A stretch of 64,000 nt of DNA from Pseudomonas wadenswilerensis (GTDB lineage: Bacteria; Pseudomonadota; Gammaproteobacteria; Pseudomonadales; Pseudomonadaceae): the NCBI RefSeq assembly GCF_900497695.1, contig NZ_UIDD01000008.1, positions 372,001 to 436,000 on the forward strand, given 5' to 3'. Each line of letters begins with the position of its first letter. Positions within the stretch are counted from its first letter, which is position 1. This document shows positions 33,573 through 43,608 of the stretch, in pieces. Both the position numbers and the translations under genes were made by a program. Below the pieces are notes generated by a model. The model worked only from the letters and a program-made list of their open reading frames with translations, had not been told where the DNA came from and ran no database searches.

Positions 33573-34461
33573 GGGTGCATCCTTTTGGTAAGGAGATTAG
33601 CGATAAGAAAGTATAAATTTTGCTGGTATTCTTGTAAATAATGCAGCAACAAAGTACAACAAAGTACAACAAACGATAACAAACGATAACAAACGATAAC
33701 AAATGTTTACAATGTTCTGCGTGTTCCAGATGTCTAGATTTTTGCAAAAATTAATCACGTGCACACAACATGATCAGCTTTGGCGTATTAGCTCCTGCCG
33801 GAGCTCCGGAGATGGCAGGCGAAGATTCTGGGGTTCTAAAAAGAGGAGGGTGGTACGATTTTAAGCTTGTCTCAATCACAGAGGGTGGTTGATGATTTTG
33901 CGCAAGAGCCGAATGCCCCAGCCTACCCTTTAAAGTTACAATGAATTTGCATGCTCTCTGTTTGGTTGTGGTGAATCGCGAAGCCGCACTGCTCTAGTGC
34001 TTCTTCGGTTTTCTAATAATGCTGAGGTGTTCCGCCGCTCTTATGTGTTGAAGGGGCAGCGATGTAAATACCCCTGGCGGTAAAAAACGCAGCGGTTGTC
34101 CAATCGAAATAGTTGAAATATCAACATGAGAACCATCCACGTCATGCCCGTTGGAGCCAAATATATTGTTCACTTCGCCTTTTTCGGCTGGGGTAGCATG
34201 GGCAAAATAACTTGATGCCCATCGTGGCGTCCAGTTGCCTGGCCGTTGGCTTCAATCACCGAAGTGGCTGCGCGTGCGAACACCGCTGTCTGTGGAGATA
34301 GGCAAGTGGTCTGGCTTATTTTCAAAAACTGGATGGGCAACCCAGACCATTGGCGCGATATAAATCAATCACCAAGTGAGCTGATACCACTTGGGGCGGC
34401 GCCGTACCGTGCGCTTTCGACAGGTTCACGTTGCCGTTTCTACCGTCATTAAGGATTGATC
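33573..34461. other. Gene-poor AT-rich segment with possible coding remnants
   Basis: About 890 bases without a convincing intact gene. It holds the 10-bp repeats (33651-33710). A 40-codon frame with ATG at 33770 has no ribosome site. On the minus strand, two overlapping frames (34364-34170 and 34237-33994) read like pieces of one protein joined by a frameshift, e.g. ATSVIEANGQATGRHDGHQ then NIFGSNGHDVDGSHVDIS. I do not recognise that protein. The short plus-strand frame 34246-34452 is not supported. Confidence 0.35.
33651..33710. repeat. 10-bp tandem direct repeats (iteron-like)
   Basis: Six consecutive 10-mers: AAAGTACAAC twice, AAACGATAAC three times, and a diverged AAATGTTTAC. The period equals one helical turn. 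They lie 80-140 bp upstream of the amine oxidase start codon. Confidence 0.85.
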
Positions 34462-34941
34462 ATGACAGCACTACAACAGGTTTTATCGGTTCGCCCAGTA
34501 GCGCAGAAGGACTTCGCCAAGTGGTGCGAGTTCTGGGCCAAGTACCAAGAGTTCTACAAGGTCGATGTGGGCATGCAGACCACCCAGTTAACCTGGGCCC
34601 GCTTCTTCGACAGCAGCGAGCCTGTGTACTGTGCGGTCGCCTCGATTGGGGAGCAGATCTACGGTTTCGTCCACTTCGTCTTTCACCGCTCCACCTGGGG
34701 CCGCAATGACTTCTGCTACCTGGAGGACTTGTACGTTTGCCCAAGCGTACGCGGCCAGATGATCGGCAAACAACTGATCGAATACGTGCAAGGGCAAGCC
34801 CGCGAGAAAAACTGCGACCGGCTTTACTGGCACACCCAGGAGACTAACCACACCGCGCAAAGGCTATACGACTGGATAGCCGAAAAGCCTGGTGTTATCG
34901 AGTACAGAATGCCGTTGGATGCCGTCCACGCTCACACTTGA
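34462..34941 (+). CDS. GNAT-family N-acetyltransferase
   Basis: 159 residues from ATG at 34462, with AAGGA 6 bases upstream (an in-frame TTG at 34456 is less likely). The acetyl-CoA fold is visible as YLEDLYVCPSVRGQMIGKQLIEYVQG, with the R/Q-x-x-G-x-G/A-type pyrophosphate loop VRGQMIGK, then DRLYWHTQETNHTAQRLYDWIAEKPGVIEYRM. The substrate is not readable; the pattern is like small-molecule or amino-acid acetyltransferases. The end overlaps the convergent ABC exporter gene by 10 bp. Confidence 0.85.
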   Translation: MTALQQVLSVRPVAQKDFAKWCEFWAKYQEFYKVDVGMQTTQLTWARFFDSSEPVYCAVASIGEQIYGFVHFVFHRSTWGRNDFCYLEDLYVCPSVRGQMIGKQLIEYVQGQAREKNCDRLYWHTQETNHTAQRLYDWIAEKPGVIEYRMPLDAVHAHT

Positions 34942-36791
34942 TCCATAACCTCGGCCACCCCCCGATCCTCACCCAGAAAACCGCCACTCTGGTGGTGCCA
35001 CAGCTGCGCATAGATGCCGTTTTTGGCGAGCAGTTCTGCGTGGGTACCTTGTTCGATGATGCGGCCGTCATCCATGACAATAAGCCGGTCCATTGCCGCA
35101 ATCGTCGACAGCCGATGGGCGATGGCAATCACGGTTTTGCCCTGCATCATTTCATCGAGGCTTTCCTGAATGGCCACTTCGACTTCGGAGTCCAGCGCGC
35201 TGGTAGCCTCGTCAAGGAGCAGGATCGGGGCGTTCTTGAGCATCACGCGGGCAATCGCGACGCGCTGGCGCTGGCCGCCGGAAAGCTTGATGCCACGCTC
35301 GCCCACCAGGGTGTCGTAGCCGCTATGGCCTTGCCGGTCGCTCAGTTGGCTGATGAACTCATCGGCCTGGGCACTGGCCGCGGCACTGCGGACCTGGGCG
35401 TCGCTCGCATCGGGTCGGCCGTAGGCGATGTTGTCGCGAATGGAGCGGTGCAGCAGTGAAGTATCCTGGGTGACCATGCCGATGGCGCTGCGCAGGCTGT
35501 CTTGCGTCACCTGTGCAATGTCTTGCCCGTCAATGCGGATCTGCCCGCTGTCGACATCATAGAAGCGCAGCAGCAAGTTGATGAGCGTGGATTTGCCCGC
35601 GCCGGAGCGGCCTACCAGGCCGATCTTTTCACCCGGGCGAATATTCAGGCTCAGGCCATCGAGCACCTGGCGTTCGCCATTGTAGTTGAAGCTCACATTG
35701 TCGAAGGTGACCGCGCCGCCGGAGGTCACCAGCACACCTGCATCCGGCGCATCCTTCACCTTGGGGCCGCGGGTGAGGGTGGCCATGCCATCCTGCACGG
35801 TGCCGATGCTCTCGAACAGCGAAGTCATTTGCCACATGATCCAGTGCGACATGCCATTGATACGCAACGCCATGGCGGTGATTGCCGCCACGGCACCGGC
35901 GCCGACCTCACCCTGGTGCCACAGCCACAGGGCATAACCGCCTGCTGCCATGATCAACATCACCACCAGGGCCTGGTTGACGATCTCGAACTGGCTGACC
36001 AGGCGCATCTGGCGAAAGCCGGTTTGCTTGAAGTCCTCCATCGCTGCACGGGCGAAGTGCGCTTCACGATTGGAGTGGGAGAACAGCTTCACCGTGGTGA
36101 TGTTGGTGTAGGCGTCCGAGATACGCCCGGTCATCATCGACCGCGCATTGGCCTGTTCCTGGCCGACTTTGCCCAGGCGGGGCACGAAGTACAGCATGGC
36201 CAGGCCGAACAACACGACCCAGGCAACGAAAGGCAGCATCAGTTTCAGCGCGAAACCGCCCGCCAGGGCGATGATCGCAATGAAATACACACCTATCCCG
36301 GGGAGGATCTCGATCAGGGTGAACAGCAGATCGCGCACGGCCAGCGCCGTCTGCATGACCTTGGTGGTGACCCGGCCGGAAAACTCATCGGAAAAGAACG
36401 AAAGGCTTTGCCGCAGCATCAAGCGGTGGAAGTCCCAGCGCAGTCGCAACGGCAGGTTTATCGCCAATATCTGGTGCTGCACCATGGTCCGCAATGCCAC
36501 CAGCCCGACGCTGGCCAGCATGACGATGCCCATGCCCCACAACACGCGGCTTTCCTGCGCCGCCGCATCACCACCTGCCTGCCAGGTCGAGAGCAGATCC
36601 ACGACCTGACCGAGGAAAGCAAACAGCCAGGCTTCGTAGATCGACACGCCAGCACTCAACAGTGCAAACGCAAGAATATAGCCGCGCGCGCCCCGTGTGC
36701 AGGCCCACAGGAAGCGAGCCAGGCCCTCGGGCGGTGGCGGTACCTCGTCAGGAGGAAAGGGGTCGAGCCTTCGTTCAAACGCACGAAGCAT
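34932..36791 (-). CDS. ABC exporter, fused membrane and ATPase domains
   Basis: 619 residues from ATG at 36791, preceded by GTGGAG at a 6-base spacing. The N-terminal half has six transmembrane helices of the type I exporter fold. The C-terminal ATPase has Walker A GRSGAGKSTL, Q-loop MVTQDTSLL, signature LSGGQRQRVAIARVML and Walker B ILLLDEATSALD with the H-loop AHRLSTIAAMD. The arrangement fits MsbA-like or multidrug half-transporters that act as homodimers. A Pro-rich N-terminus (PFPPDEVPPPPEG) precedes the first helix. Substrate unknown. Confidence 0.9.
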   Translation of the reverse strand: MLRAFERRLDPFPPDEVPPPPEGLARFLWACTRGARGYILAFALLSAGVSIYEAWLFAFLGQVVDLLSTWQAGGDAAAQESRVLWGMGIVMLASVGLVALRTMVQHQILAINLPLRLRWDFHRLMLRQSLSFFSDEFSGRVTTKVMQTALAVRDLLFTLIEILPGIGVYFIAIIALAGGFALKLMLPFVAWVVLFGLAMLYFVPRLGKVGQEQANARSMMTGRISDAYTNITTVKLFSHSNREAHFARAAMEDFKQTGFRQMRLVSQFEIVNQALVVMLIMAAGGYALWLWHQGEVGAGAVAAITAMALRINGMSHWIMWQMTSLFESIGTVQDGMATLTRGPKVKDAPDAGVLVTSGGAVTFDNVSFNYNGERQVLDGLSLNIRPGEKIGLVGRSGAGKSTLINLLLRFYDVDSGQIRIDGQDIAQVTQDSLRSAIGMVTQDTSLLHRSIRDNIAYGRPDASDAQVRSAAASAQADEFISQLSDRQGHSGYDTLVGERGIKLSGGQRQRVAIARVMLKNAPILLLDEATSALDSEVEVAIQESLDEMMQGKTVIAIAHRLSTIAAMDRLIVMDDGRIIEQGTHAELLAKNGIYAQLWHHQSGGFLGEDRGVAEVMDQV

Positions 36792-36996
36792 GGTGGTCTC
36801 CACAACGATCAAATTCTGGAGATTCTGCCACCGAACGGTGGCTTTGAGGGATTTGCCATGGGGCGTTTTCTGCCTGGCGGACTTTCAAACAACGCGCTGG
36901 CTCGCTAAATCTACCGGCTGGCTGCGCACGGTTGCGGGTCGAGCAATCCGGGCCTATGGTCCATGCGAGGCTTTACCTGCGCAGCGAGGTGACCCC

Positions 36997-38375
36997 ATGC
37001 CGAACGACTCCCGCCCGGCCGTGCTCGAACTGATCGGCAATACGCCGCTGGTGCGTGTCAGCCGCTTCGATACCGGCCCGTGCACACTGTTCCTCAAGCT
37101 CGAATCGCAAAACCCCGGCGGTTCGATCAAGGATCGCATCGGCCTGGCGATGATCGACGCCGCCGAGCGCGATGGCCGCCTGCGCCCCGGCGGCACCATC
37201 GTCGAAGCCACCGCCGGCAACACCGGCCTGGGCCTGGCCCTGGTCGGCCGCGCCAAGGGTTACCGGGTGGTGCTGGTGGTGCCCGACAAGATGTCCACCG
37301 AGAAGGTCCTGCACCTCAAGGCCATGGGCGCCGAAGTGCACATCACCCGCTCTGACGTTGGCAAGGGCCATCCCGACTACTACCAGGATGTTGCCGCGCG
37401 GCTGGCGCAGGAGATTCCCGACGCGTTCTTCGCCGATCAGTTCAACAACCCGGCCAACCCGTTGGCCCACGAATGCAGCACCGCGCCGGAGATCTGGGCG
37501 CAGACCCAGCATGATGTCGATGCCATCGTCGTCGGCGTCGGCTCGGCCGGCACGCTGACCGGGCTGACCCGCTTCTTTCGCCGCCTGCAGCCGAACCTGG
37601 TGATGGTGCTGGCCGACCCGGTCGGCTCGGTGGTCGCCGAGTACAGCCGTAGCGGCACCCTCGGCACCCCCGGCTCCTGGGCGGTGGAGGGCATCGGCGA
37701 AGACTTCATTCCGTCGATTGCCGACCTTTCCAGTGTGCGCCAGGCCTACTCCATCAGCGACGAAGAGAGCTTCGATCATGCCCGTCAACTGCTGCGCGCC
37801 GAGGGCATTCTCGGCGGCTCTTCGACCGGCACATTACTGGCGGCGGCGCTGCGCTACTGCCGCGAACAAACCGAGCCGAAGCGGGTCGTCAGCTTTGTCT
37901 GCGACACCGGCACCCGCTACCTGTCGAAGGTCTACAACGACCAGTGGATGACCGACCAGGGCCTGCTGGCGCGCAAACGCTATGGCGACTTGCGCGACCT
38001 GATTGCGCGGCGCTTCGAGGATGGCCGGGTGATCAGCGTCGGCCCCGACGACACATTGCTCACCGCCTTTCAGCGCATGCGCCTGGCCGATGTGTCGCAA
38101 CTGCCGGTGCTGGTCAATGGCCAGAATCTGGTCGGGGTGATCGATGAGTCCGACATTCTGCTCGGCGTGCACCAGGACGCTTCGCACTTTCACATGACCG
38201 TGGCCAGCGCGATGACCGACAAGCTCAAGCTGGAAACCCTGGCCCCCAGCGCCAGCCTGGCTGAACTGCAGGCCGAGCTCGACCGTGGGCTGGTGGCGAT
38301 TATTGAAGACGCTGCGGGGTTTCACGGCGTGATTACCCGCGTCGATTTGCTCAATCACTTACGCAGGTCCCTACC

Positions 38376-38379
<4 letters not shown>
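36997..38379 (+). CDS. Cystathionine beta-synthase with C-terminal CBS pair
   Basis: 460 residues from ATG at 36997; longer readings cross the divergent promoter region. The catalytic core has ELIGNTPLVRV and the PLP Lys in NPGGSIKDRIG (Lys 45), with the phosphate-binding loop ATAGNTG and GVGSAGTLTG. From about residue 335 two CBS modules follow (DGRVISVGPDDTLLTAFQRM, ASAMTDKLKLETLAP). The enzyme condenses homocysteine with serine to form cystathionine. It overlaps the next gene by 4 bp, giving a reverse trans-sulfuration pair (methionine to cysteine). Confidence 0.93.
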
Positions 38380-39554
<1,175 letters not shown>

Positions 39555-39574
39555 GCGGTGGGGGGATAGCTGCT

Positions 39575-39708
39575 AAGCGGCCTTCAGACGGTGGGAGCGG
39601 GCTTGTCCCGCGATAGGGTCATGTCAGCATGACAGACAATTTTCAGAGTCAGAATCGCGGGGCAAGCCCGCTCCCACCTGGACGCCGTACACCGGCAGCT
39701 CTGGGTCG
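39575..39708 (+). repeat. 134-bp REP-type element, copy A (inverted partner at 47198)
   Basis: Contains two REP units (GGAGCGGGCTTGTCCCGCGA and GCGGGGCAAGCCCGCTCCCA) around a central dyad GTCATGTCAGCATGAC. It extends outside the REPs on both sides (AAGCGGCCTTCAGACGGTGG and TGGACGCCGTACACCGGCAG). The whole 134 bp recurs in reverse orientation at 47198-47331 with six mismatches. Confidence 0.9.
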
Positions 39709-39816
39709 GTAACTGCCGTTCGACAGAAGTCGCAATCAGTCCCGAGCAATCTTGTCATTTGCCAACGCTTAGGGCAGGGTCGATACCACTGACATCTCTG
39801 CCAAAGGAGTGACCGC

Positions 39817-40950
39817 ATGTCAAAGCTATATCCCAGTATTGATCCTGAGGGGCTGGTCGAGTACTCGGTGGTCTACACCGACCGCTCGCTCAACCACATG
39901 TCGCAGCAATTTCAAGGCGTGATGAAGAACATTTCCAGCACCCTGAAACAGGTCTACAACGCCCAGGCTGTTGCGGTAGTGCCGGGCAGCGGCACATTCG
40001 GCATGGAAGCGGTAGCGCGACAGTTTGCCACCGACCAGCAATGCCTGGTGATACGCAACGGCTGGTTCAGTTATCGCTGGAGCCAGATCCTTGAGATGGG
40101 CAACATCCCGGCGGCCACCACGGTGCTGAAAGCCCGACCGGTCGACACGGGCCGCCAGGCTGCCTACGCACCACCCCCTCTGGACGAAGTGCTGGCAGCC
40201 ATTCAGGCTTCGAGGCCGCAGATTGTCTTCGCCCCCCACGTTGAAACCTCATCAGGGATTATCCTGCCCGACGACTACCTGCGGGCCGTCGGCGACGCCG
40301 TACATGCGGTGGGTGGCCTGTTCGTGCTGGACTGCATCGCCTCAGGCACGATTTGGGTTGATATGCACAAGTGCGCAGTCGATCTGCTGATCAGCGCGCC
40401 GCAGAAAGGCTGGAGCGCCTCCCCTTGCTGCGCCCTGGTGATGTTCAGTGCCTTGGCCCTCGAGCGCATCGAGCAGACGCATAGCAGCAGCTTTGCCTGC
40501 GACCTGAAAAAGTGGCTTCAGATCATGCAGGCCTACGAACAGGGCGGGCATGCCTACCATGCGACCATGCCCAGCGATTCCCTCGCGCGCTTTAACGACG
40601 TGATGAAAGAGATGCAAGCCTACGGTTTCAACAAGGTCCGCGGCGAACAACAGGCGCTGGGCGATCGGGTGCGCGCAATGTTGACCGGCAAAGGCATCAA
40701 AAGCGTGGCCGCAGACGGCTTTCAGGCCCCTGGCGTAGTGGTGAGCTACACCGATGATGCCGACATCAAGAGCGGCAAGAAATTTGCCGACCACGGCCTG
40801 CAGATCGCCGCCGGAGTGCCGTTGCAATGCGACGAGCCGGCCGACTTCCAGACCTTCCGCATCGGTCTGTTCGGCCTCGAAAAGCTGCACAATATCGAGC
40901 GCACGGTCAGCACCCTCGAGCAGGCACTGGACGAAGTGATGGTGGACTAA
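39817..40950 (+). CDS. Class V aminotransferase (PLP-dependent)
   Basis: 377 residues. AAAGGAG precedes the ATG at 39817. The PLP-binding Lys is in LLISAPQKGWSASPCCALVM; VVPGSGTFGMEAVARQF and FAPHVETSSGIILPDDYLR match the alanine-glyoxylate/serine-pyruvate aminotransferase group. Members transfer amino groups to glyoxylate, pyruvate or phosphonoacetaldehyde. No pathway partners are adjacent, so the substrate pair is open. First intact gene inside the segment bounded by the 134-bp inverted repeats. Confidence 0.85.
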   Translation: MSKLYPSIDPEGLVEYSVVYTDRSLNHMSQQFQGVMKNISSTLKQVYNAQAVAVVPGSGTFGMEAVARQFATDQQCLVIRNGWFSYRWSQILEMGNIPAATTVLKARPVDTGRQAAYAPPPLDEVLAAIQASRPQIVFAPHVETSSGIILPDDYLRAVGDAVHAVGGLFVLDCIASGTIWVDMHKCAVDLLISAPQKGWSASPCCALVMFSALALERIEQTHSSSFACDLKKWLQIMQAYEQGGHAYHATMPSDSLARFNDVMKEMQAYGFNKVRGEQQALGDRVRAMLTGKGIKSVAADGFQAPGVVVSYTDDADIKSGKKFADHGLQIAAGVPLQCDEPADFQTFRIGLFGLEKLHNIERTVSTLEQALDEVMVD

Positions 40951-41054
40951 GCCCTCATCTTGCCTGCAGCACCTACCGGGCTTGTGAAATCCAGGAAGGT
41001 ATCCTGTTCTGGGCACTGCCGGCCCTTGGCGCTGTATGACCGGGGTCGACCTAT

Positions 41055-41078
41055 AGCTGCCCTTCACGGAGGGCAGCT
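41055..41078. terminator. Hairpin after the aminotransferase gene
   Basis: AGCTGCCCT, loop TCACGG, AGGGCAGCT: perfect 9-bp stem 105 bases after the stop, not followed by a T-run. It belongs to a wider sequence (…CCGGCCACAAGCGGACATT) that resembles dispersed extragenic repeats elsewhere in the window. Confidence 0.4.
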
Positions 41079-41138
41079 GGCGGGTTATAGCGGCGGCTGA
41101 CAATGACCGCTACCGGCCACAAGCGGACATTAGGTCAT

Positions 41139-41552
41139 TCATCCTGGACTTCGCGTTTTCAACAGGCCATGGGATTCGAATATTCTGGTGTAGATTTCCC
41201 TGACTACGGTTTGCTTTCTCATGTTGTATGCCTGGAATGTATCGGCCCCATCCTTCGCTTGAATCTTGGCTTCAGCGTATAGCGTCCGGTCTTGCGGATG
41301 CGTGCGGAGCCAATCGCGGAAAAGCACGTGGCGAACATATTCGATGGCCAGCGTTTTCCCCGCCAGCGCGGTGGCGATGTCTGCCCTCAATGCCTGAAAC
41401 AGCTCCGCCCAGGTGGGGTCGTAGGCTTGCACTTCAATAGGATCGCTTTTCGGCTGGCCCATAACCCATGGGTTTTCGTCCGGATCGCCTGCTTCGAACG
41501 TTGTGATCTGATTGGCGTCCCGCCAATACCGGTTCATTTTTTCAATCTTCAC
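41139..41552 (-). pseudogene. GrpB-family protein with a large internal deletion
   Basis: The frame is open for 137 residues from GTG at 41552 (ATG at 41537 possible). The beginning (DPIEVQAYDPTWAELFQALRADI, ALAGKTLAIEYV) matches the start of GrpB/UPF0157 proteins, and RHVLFRDWLRTHPQDRTLYAEAK matches their end. The conserved middle, including the GSTSVPGL motif and the Asp-rich catalytic strands expected right after IEYV/IEHV, is missing. Family members are about 170-200 residues, so roughly 75-85 residues are gone in frame. Probably non-functional. Confidence 0.75.
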
Positions 41553-41576
41553 AGACGACCCCCGTAAAGTTGCCTA

Positions 41577-41609
41577 ATGCAATGCTGCGCACAGGGACCG
41601 ATGGCGTTG
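41577..41609. repeat. 33-bp repeat, copy 1 (partner at 43466)
   Basis: ATGCAATGCTGCGCACAGG then GACCGATGGCGTTG; it differs at two positions from the copy at 43466-43498. On the minus strand it is the leader about 25 bases upstream of the GrpB-like start. Confidence 0.8.
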
Positions 41610-41617
41610 CCTTGGGC

Positions 41618-42331
41618 TCAACCGTGCACCAAGAAGGCCCCTGGCGGAACCCGATATCGCAGCTTCTTGCATTTGCCGGGTGCGGGCTGGTGCCCTGGCG
41701 GGCGATCCGGAAACCAGATTCGGCATTTACCCGGAGGCGGTAAATGGCCGCGGGGAACTTCAACCTCATCGTACCCAGACTCTGGCTCGACGGAAGCCGT
41801 TTGGAGTTTCCCTTCGGGCCGAGGCCTGTCAACCGTCGGTAAATCCGATACCCGGTCTGCCTTTGCACGAGCGATGTTGCCGGCGTCGTGCCCTTGAGTC
41901 TCCACTTCCTGCCTCTTCTGTACTGCGGCCAGGTCCGCTTTGGCGTTGGGTAGGGTGCCCGAAGACCGGGCCTGCTGCGCCGCCTGGATCAATTGGAAGT
42001 TGCGGTTGCGTAACTCGACGTTGCGACCAACTCGCATGTTCGAGCGCGCCGCCAAGGTTTCAGCCTGCTGGTACTGCCCTTGCTGAAGACGCAACACACC
42101 GAGGTAATGCAGCGTCGCCGGATTGTTCGGCTGGATTTGCAGGGCTCGCTCCAGCGTGGCAGCGGCTTGGTCCGGCTGGCCGTTCTCATACTGCCGCGAG
42201 GCGGTTTCGATCAGGGCGGTTGATGCGCTGTTACTTTGCGCTGCCGCACTTCGCTCAGCAGCAACCGAACAAAGCGACGCGACGGCGCTGAACACCAGGA
42301 TGAGACCCGGCAGAAAACTCTTGGTTGGCAT
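41618..42331 (-). CDS. Secreted TPR protein with Pro/Cys/Trp-rich tail
   Basis: 237 residues from ATG at 42331 (MPTKSFLPGLILVFSAVASL); longer readings have unlikely basic, Cys-rich starts. A signal peptide ends near SVAAERS. One or two TPR units follow (YENGQPDQAAATLERALQIQPNNPATLHYLGVLRLQQGQYQQAETLA). The tail has a doubled motif, PRGHLPPPGKCRIWFPDRPPG then HQPAPGKCKKLRYRVPPG. I have seen the GKCRIW-PPG motif in other Pseudomonas envelope proteins, but its role is not known to me. Likely periplasmic. Confidence 0.65.
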   Translation of the reverse strand: MPTKSFLPGLILVFSAVASLCSVAAERSAAAQSNSASTALIETASRQYENGQPDQAAATLERALQIQPNNPATLHYLGVLRLQQGQYQQAETLAARSNMRVGRNVELRNRNFQLIQAAQQARSSGTLPNAKADLAAVQKRQEVETQGHDAGNIARAKADRVSDLPTVDRPRPEGKLQTASVEPESGYDEVEVPRGHLPPPGKCRIWFPDRPPGHQPAPGKCKKLRYRVPPGAFLVHG

Positions 42332-42577
42332 CAGGGGGGCGGACTCGACTGATCTCGGACGGCACTGCCGTAAAACAGACCACAGCGCTGCTCGGTACTT
42401 CCGATGCAGGGCCCCAATTGACCTGGCCAGTACCCTGAAGTTCCCGCGGCAGCGGCCAGCGGGTGGGTAACAATGCCGAGGGGCATCGCTCATTCACCAC
42501 CACTGGGGCGAAGTTGTTCATTGTGGATTAGCAGTGGGGCGAGGACACTCGTTCAGCGTCCTCGCCACTAAGGCACC

Positions 42578-43453
42578 CTACAGCGACACCAGCACATCAC
42601 ACTGCGATTCGTTGAGCACATGCTTGGTGACGCTGCCGATCAACAGCTCTTCCAGCGCGCTGTCCCCCTGCTTGCCGATCACGATCAGATCGCAGTCCAG
42701 CTCCTGCTCCTGCTCGACGATCCGCCAGGCAGGGTCGCCGTGCACCACGACTTGCCGCGCATCGCTCACCCCGGCGGCTTCGCTCAGGGCCGCGAGCTGT
42801 TGCACGGCATCTTTGCGGATGACATTGCGGTAGTGAGTGAGGGTGTCCTGGTCGATGTGAGCGAAGCGCATGCTGCTTTCGAAGGGCGCTTCGTACACAT
42901 GCAGCAGGATGATCTCGGCCTGCGGGGCAACCGCTTTTACCAGCTCGATGGCGCGCAGCGATGAAGGCGAGAAATCCACCGGAACCAGCACGGTACGGTA
43001 GGTGTCGCGAGGTGCCTGCTTGACCACCAGCATCGGGCAGAGCATGCGGTTGAGCATTCGTTGTACGGTCGAGCCCAGCAGCAGACGGCGCGCCACACTC
43101 TGGCCCTTCGCCCCACACACCAGCAGGTTGCTGCGTTTGTCCTGTACCACACGGGTGATTTCGCTGACCACCGAGCCGGGCGCGACCTGTACGCCAGGGG
43201 CGATGTCATAGCGCTGGAACAGCATGGCTGCCAGTGCGTGCACTTTCTCTCCGGCGGTCTCCAGCACGCGATTCAACAAGTCTTCATCAGGCACCAGCAC
43301 CTGCTTCAAGCGCTCGTAGGGCGCTGGATTGGCAACGTAGAGCAGGTCCAGCGCTGCCTGTTGCGCCTTGCTCAAGAGTGCAGCGCGCTCTGCCGCGTTG
43401 CGGGCAGAAGTGGACAGGTCGGTGGCTACCAGTACGTGGTTCAACGGGCTCAT
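42578..43453 (-). CDS. Universal stress protein, two Usp domains
   Basis: 291 residues from ATG at 43453, with AAGGAG upstream. Domain 1 (residues about 1-140) has HVLVATDLSTSARNAAERAA and LLVCGAKGQSVARRLLLGSTVQRML. Domain 2 (about 150-291) has RTVLVPVDFSPSSLRAIELVK and LIVIGKQGDSALEELLIGSVTKHVL. The GxxGxSA-like nucleotide loop is altered in both domains (GAKGQSVARR, GKQGDSALEEL). Related tandem Usp proteins help survival without oxygen; the ANR-type box at 43557 fits that. Confidence 0.9.
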   Translation of the reverse strand: MSPLNHVLVATDLSTSARNAAERAALLSKAQQAALDLLYVANPAPYERLKQVLVPDEDLLNRVLETAGEKVHALAAMLFQRYDIAPGVQVAPGSVVSEITRVVQDKRSNLLVCGAKGQSVARRLLLGSTVQRMLNRMLCPMLVVKQAPRDTYRTVLVPVDFSPSSLRAIELVKAVAPQAEIILLHVYEAPFESSMRFAHIDQDTLTHYRNVIRKDAVQQLAALSEAAGVSDARQVVVHGDPAWRIVEQEQELDCDLIVIGKQGDSALEELLIGSVTKHVLNESQCDVLVSL

Positions 43454-43465
43454 GTGGGGCTCCTT

Positions 43466-43498
43466 ATGCAATGCTGTGCACAGGGATCGATGGCGTTG
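43466..43498. repeat. 33-bp repeat, copy 2 (partner at 41577)
   Basis: ATGCAATGCTGTGCACAGG then GATCGATGGCGTTG, 13 bases upstream of the universal stress gene on its coding side (minus strand). Two mismatches to copy 1. Confidence 0.8.
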
Positions 43499-43556
43499 GC
43501 CGGTTTCGATCCATTCCTTGCTTGCCGCCATCGTCTCGCGAACCAGGCCTGGCGGC

Positions 43557-43570
43557 TTGATTTGGGTCAA
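43557..43570 (-). promoter_or_regulatory. ANR/FNR-type box upstream of the universal stress gene
   Basis: Minus strand TTGACccaaATCAA (plus TTGATttggGTCAA), matching the TTGAY-N4-RTCAA consensus for the oxygen-sensing regulator ANR. It is 104 bases upstream of the ATG, a sensible activator position. Confidence 0.65.
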
Positions 43571-43608
43571 AGGAGTGGGGGAGGCGAGGCAGGTGCCTGA
43601 AGAGCCCC

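Noticed and set aside
33651..33710. CRISPR array
   Set aside because: Units are only 10 bp and directly abutting without spacers; no cas genes are present.
33770..33892. 40-codon plus-strand frame beginning MISFGVLAPAGAPEM
   Set aside because: No ribosome-binding site, no recognised family and short enough to arise by chance.
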